64,000 nucleotides of DNA, from contig NC_081414.1 in assembly GCF_030272615.1 (NCBI RefSeq), positions 304,446,164 through 304,510,163 on the forward strand. The letters run 5' to 3'. The position numbers and the translations under genes are program-made. Under the pieces are notes generated by a model that saw only the letters and a program-made list of their open reading frames with translations, made no database searches and was not told where the DNA came from. How positions within the stretch are numbered: the stretch's first letter is position 1; the number at the start of each line of letters is the position of its first letter. Of this stretch, positions 59,241 through 64,000 are shown piece by piece. This DNA is from Cryptomeria japonica (lineage: Eukaryota; Streptophyta; Pinopsida; Cupressales; Cupressaceae).

Positions 59241-60180
59241 TTTACACCCTAGTTTCCACACTAGTAACATCTAATATACACTATTACTTCCTTGTGGTCA
59301 GCTAGTAAAGATTGTTTGTGCACATTTTCTTATTTGCATTTTCTTATTGTTTTTAAAAATGAACATGAGTTTTGATGATTTTATTATAATTTAATAGTTA
59401 AAAGAATTAAAATATGTCTTATGTGTATTCGTTGTGTTGGAAATTGCATAATTAGCTTATTTGGTTATTTGGAAAATTATAAATAATAAATATCAATTGA
59501 TATTTTATTATATTTTAAAAAGTGAACAATAATTGACTTTTATAATATGAAATTAGAATCATTTTCAACACTTAGAATATATCACATTTTCTTGCTCCAA
59601 AAACCCTCCTACAATAGAAATTTGATTTGTTGGCTTGAGAAGAAATAAGAGGAATGAATTTATGGGTGTTAGCTCATTGGATTTGTATTGGGGGAATTTT
59701 CATACTGCTCAAATGATTCATCCTCTCATTTGGTGTGTGCAAAATAGTTTGAATTTGAAGATTTGATGCAATTTTGAGGTAGGACCTTGAATCCTTCATT
59801 ATTTTCCATTATTTTTTATTTAAATTATTTGAATTTTATTTATATGATGAATTCAAACACTTTTTTAGTTTAAATAAAACCATATCATTGATTCAAATAA
59901 TAGATTTGAACAAGTTTGAAAACCTTGTCTCAAGAAATGTTTTAATACCCATTTTTTTATTGTATGGCTCAAATGTTAAATTGAACATGGAAATGGGTTG
60001 CTAGGTTAGTAGGAACCAAAAGGGTATCCTTGGATTTTATAGTTTTGCACTTCTATTTTTAGGTGTTCTTCAAAGTCCATCCATGGTGGAATGAACAATT
60101 CCCTAGATTTTGGGGATTTTTATGATATGATTTAAAAGTGATTTTTTTAAAATTTTTGATATGATATTATGATAGGGAAT
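59241..60180. other. Intergenic, AT-rich
   Basis: No coding sequence or element ends that I can support. Confidence 0.5.
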
Positions 60181-60182
60181 CA

Positions 60183-62260
<2,078 letters not shown>

Positions 62261-62262
62261 TT

Positions 62263-63393
62263 TAGAGGGGACGAGGAGAGACGTAGAGGGAAGTATCAAA
62301 AAAAAGGAGAGCGGTAAAGAGGTGAGACAGATAGGGTGATTGAGGGGAAGAGACTATGTGTGTGTGAGAGAGATAGAGGTAATTAGGTGGTAGGAGAAGG
62401 AAGAGAGAGAGAGGGGGGTGATTTGGGTGAAGAGAGAATGAGAGGGAGAGTTTGGGATTATTAGGGGGTAGGAGGAGAGGGGAAGAGGGAAAAGTATAAA
62501 AAAAAAGAGAAGAGAGGTGGGAAAGAGGTGAAGAGAGAGATAGAGAGAGTAATTAGGGGGTGGGGAGAGGGGAAGAGGGAAGTATCTATAAAGGCATAAG
62601 AGGAGAGAGGTGAGAGAGAGAGGTTAATTGAGGGGAAGAAATAATGAGAGAGAGAGTTGGGTGTAATTAGTGGATAGTAAGAGAGAGAGAGGGGTAAGTA
62701 TCAAAAAAAGGAGAGATGGAGAGATGTGGAGAGAGATGAAGATAGCAACAAAGAGAGGATAATTGGGGGAGGGGGGGAGAAGGAAGTATTAGCAAAGAGA
62801 TAGAGGGAGATGGTAATTAGAGGGCTCTCTCCCCATCTATCTCCCCTCTTCCTTTGTTGATACTTCCCGCCCCCTCTCTCTCCCCCTTTGTTGATACTTC
62901 CATCTCCCCCCTCTCCCCTCCCCCTAATCACCTTCTCTCTGGACCTCTCTCTTTGAACCTCTCTCCCAATATCTCCCTCTCCCCCTTTGTTGATACTTTC
63001 CCATCCCCCCTCTCCTCCTACCCCCTAATTACCCCCAAATCTCTCTCTAATTCTCTCTTCCCCAATTATGATCTCTCTGTCACACCTATCTCCCCCTCTA
63101 ACTTTACCCAAAATCTCTCTCATTCTCTCTTCCCCCAATTACCCTCGCTCTCACAACTCTCTCCCCCTTGACCCCTTGGTTGATACTTCCCTCTCCCATT
63201 CTCCCCCTCTCCCCCTCCCCCTTAAATATCCTCTCTCTCTCTCTCTCTCCTCTTACCCCCTTATTTTTGCAACTTTCTCTCTCATTCTCTCCTCCCCCCA
63301 ACTACCCTTTCTCTCTTTAACATCTCTCCCCCTCTCCCTTTATTGATACTTTCCTCACCCCTCTCTACCCCTCCCCCTAATTACTCTCTCTAC

Positions 63394-63455
<62 letters not shown>

Positions 63456-63515
63456 CTCTTTCCCCCTAATTACCATCTCTCTCTTACACATCTTTCGCCT
63501 CTCCTCCTCCCCCTA
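62263..63515. repeat. Inverted purine/pyrimidine minisatellite, 1.25 kb
   Basis: Purine-rich (GA/GGGG) on the plus strand from 62263 to about 62824, then pyrimidine-rich to 63515. A core GGAAGTATCAA-AAAGG occurs about five times left of the switch (near 62290, 62490, 62580, 62696, 62783). Its complement TTTGTTGATACTTCC occurs about five times right of it (62853, 62887, 62987, 63176, 63339), with TAATTAGGGGG-type spacers in between. The two halves form a large imperfect inverted repeat. It includes a (CT)n run at about 63399-63450. Predicted proteins here are low-complexity artefacts. Confidence 0.85.
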
Positions 63516-63520
63516 ATTAT

Positions 63521-64000
63521 TGTTGGCATTCTACACTCATATGAGAATAGTTGATGTTGTCATTGATGGCAACCAACTGGCACCGACCGGCAATAGGTTT
63601 CTTCATGCATCGACAAACACCGACACCAATAGGCACTTACACCGGCATTTAGATTACATCGGCAACAAAGCATACCGACACTCAAGCCAACATGGGATGA
63701 ACTGTTGTTTATTGTAATATAATTATCTTTTGTAAGACGACTTGGTATATTATATAGACTCATATATGTATGAGATCTCATAGGTCATTTTGAAGAGGTA
63801 ATGTAGAATGAAAGAATATAATTATTGTATGAGGTGATATAGTGGACAACGAAGGTTTTTGGTTAAGGTATCTAATTGAGCTTAAACCGGTATTGAACCT
63901 GGCATTAGAGATTTTGTTATGAGAAGTACATTGTATTGGATTTAATTATCTATTTTTGTAGTCAGTGAGACTCTTCTTTGAGCAGTGAGCTCTAGGTTGT
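63521..64000 (+). repeat. Start of another LTR, cut by the window edge
   Basis: Begins TGTTGGCATT like the LTRs of the gag-only element, and shares a TTGTCATTGATG-CAAC segment and ACCGG-type motifs with them. It looks like a related Copia-type LTR in plus orientation. The rest lies beyond the window. Confidence 0.55.

Noticed and set aside
62701-63346. Pro/Ser/Leu-rich open frames
   Set aside because: Low-complexity translation of the CT/GA minisatellite.

Overview
This window is nuclear DNA from a seed plant. It has spliced genes with GT-AG introns and is AT-rich, with abundant dinucleotide microsatellites. Degenerate LTR retrotransposons, hAT transposons and LINE pieces are nested in one another. 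A 25 kb intron and a 7 kb intron filled with repeats suggest a large-genome lineage, possibly a gymnosperm; that guess rests on genome style only.

The backbone is a head-to-head pair of aldehyde dehydrogenase genes of the ALDH2C (coniferaldehyde/sinapaldehyde dehydrogenase) type. Copy A (minus strand, 16483 down to 5406) can be assembled into ten exons. All junctions are GT-AG, the exon phases are consistent, and they give one 493-residue frame with the expected catalytic residues. Its catalytic-cysteine exon lies beside a nearly identical 181-bp tandem duplicate that carries a second splice acceptor. Copy B (plus strand, 29008 to 56785) has the same ten exons and homologous introns. It is a pseudogene: exon 3 has a 40-nt net deletion with a stop, and exon 7 ends in TAG where A has CAG. 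Intron 7 is the expanded one in both copies.

Layout. 1-1120: Copia relic (minus). About 1125-4260: Gypsy relic with LTR, tRNA-Asp-type primer site and gag. 5406-16483: ALDH copy A; its intron 7 holds a CA/TG hairpin microsatellite, a solo LTR and a 5'-truncated LINE. 16.9-20.7 kb: hAT transposase pseudogene with a possible 5' UTR exon. 22283-25973: probable giant solo LTR carrying a GGTAGC palindrome cluster. 27950-28950: AT-rich tandem array split by a 444-bp GC-rich insert that looks organellar. 29008-56785: ALDH pseudogene B. Its intron 7 contains a Copia relic (minus), then a decayed chromovirus (36910-46806) whose 5' LTR is itself interrupted by a hAT element and a solo LTR, then a full-length gag-only element (46972-54462). 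56.9-64 kb: a small retroposed insertion with 16-bp target duplication, another solo LTR, microsatellites, a 1.25-kb inverted purine/pyrimidine minisatellite, and the first 480 bp of another LTR.

The only gene here that could make a full protein is ALDH copy A. All transposon reading frames seen are broken. I found no tRNA or rRNA genes, no CRISPR array and no prokaryote-style operon. The most distinctive points are the duplicated catalytic exon in copy A, three solo LTRs of one family each with its own perfect 5-bp target duplication, the gag-only element, and the strong excess of TAG among disabling stop codons.
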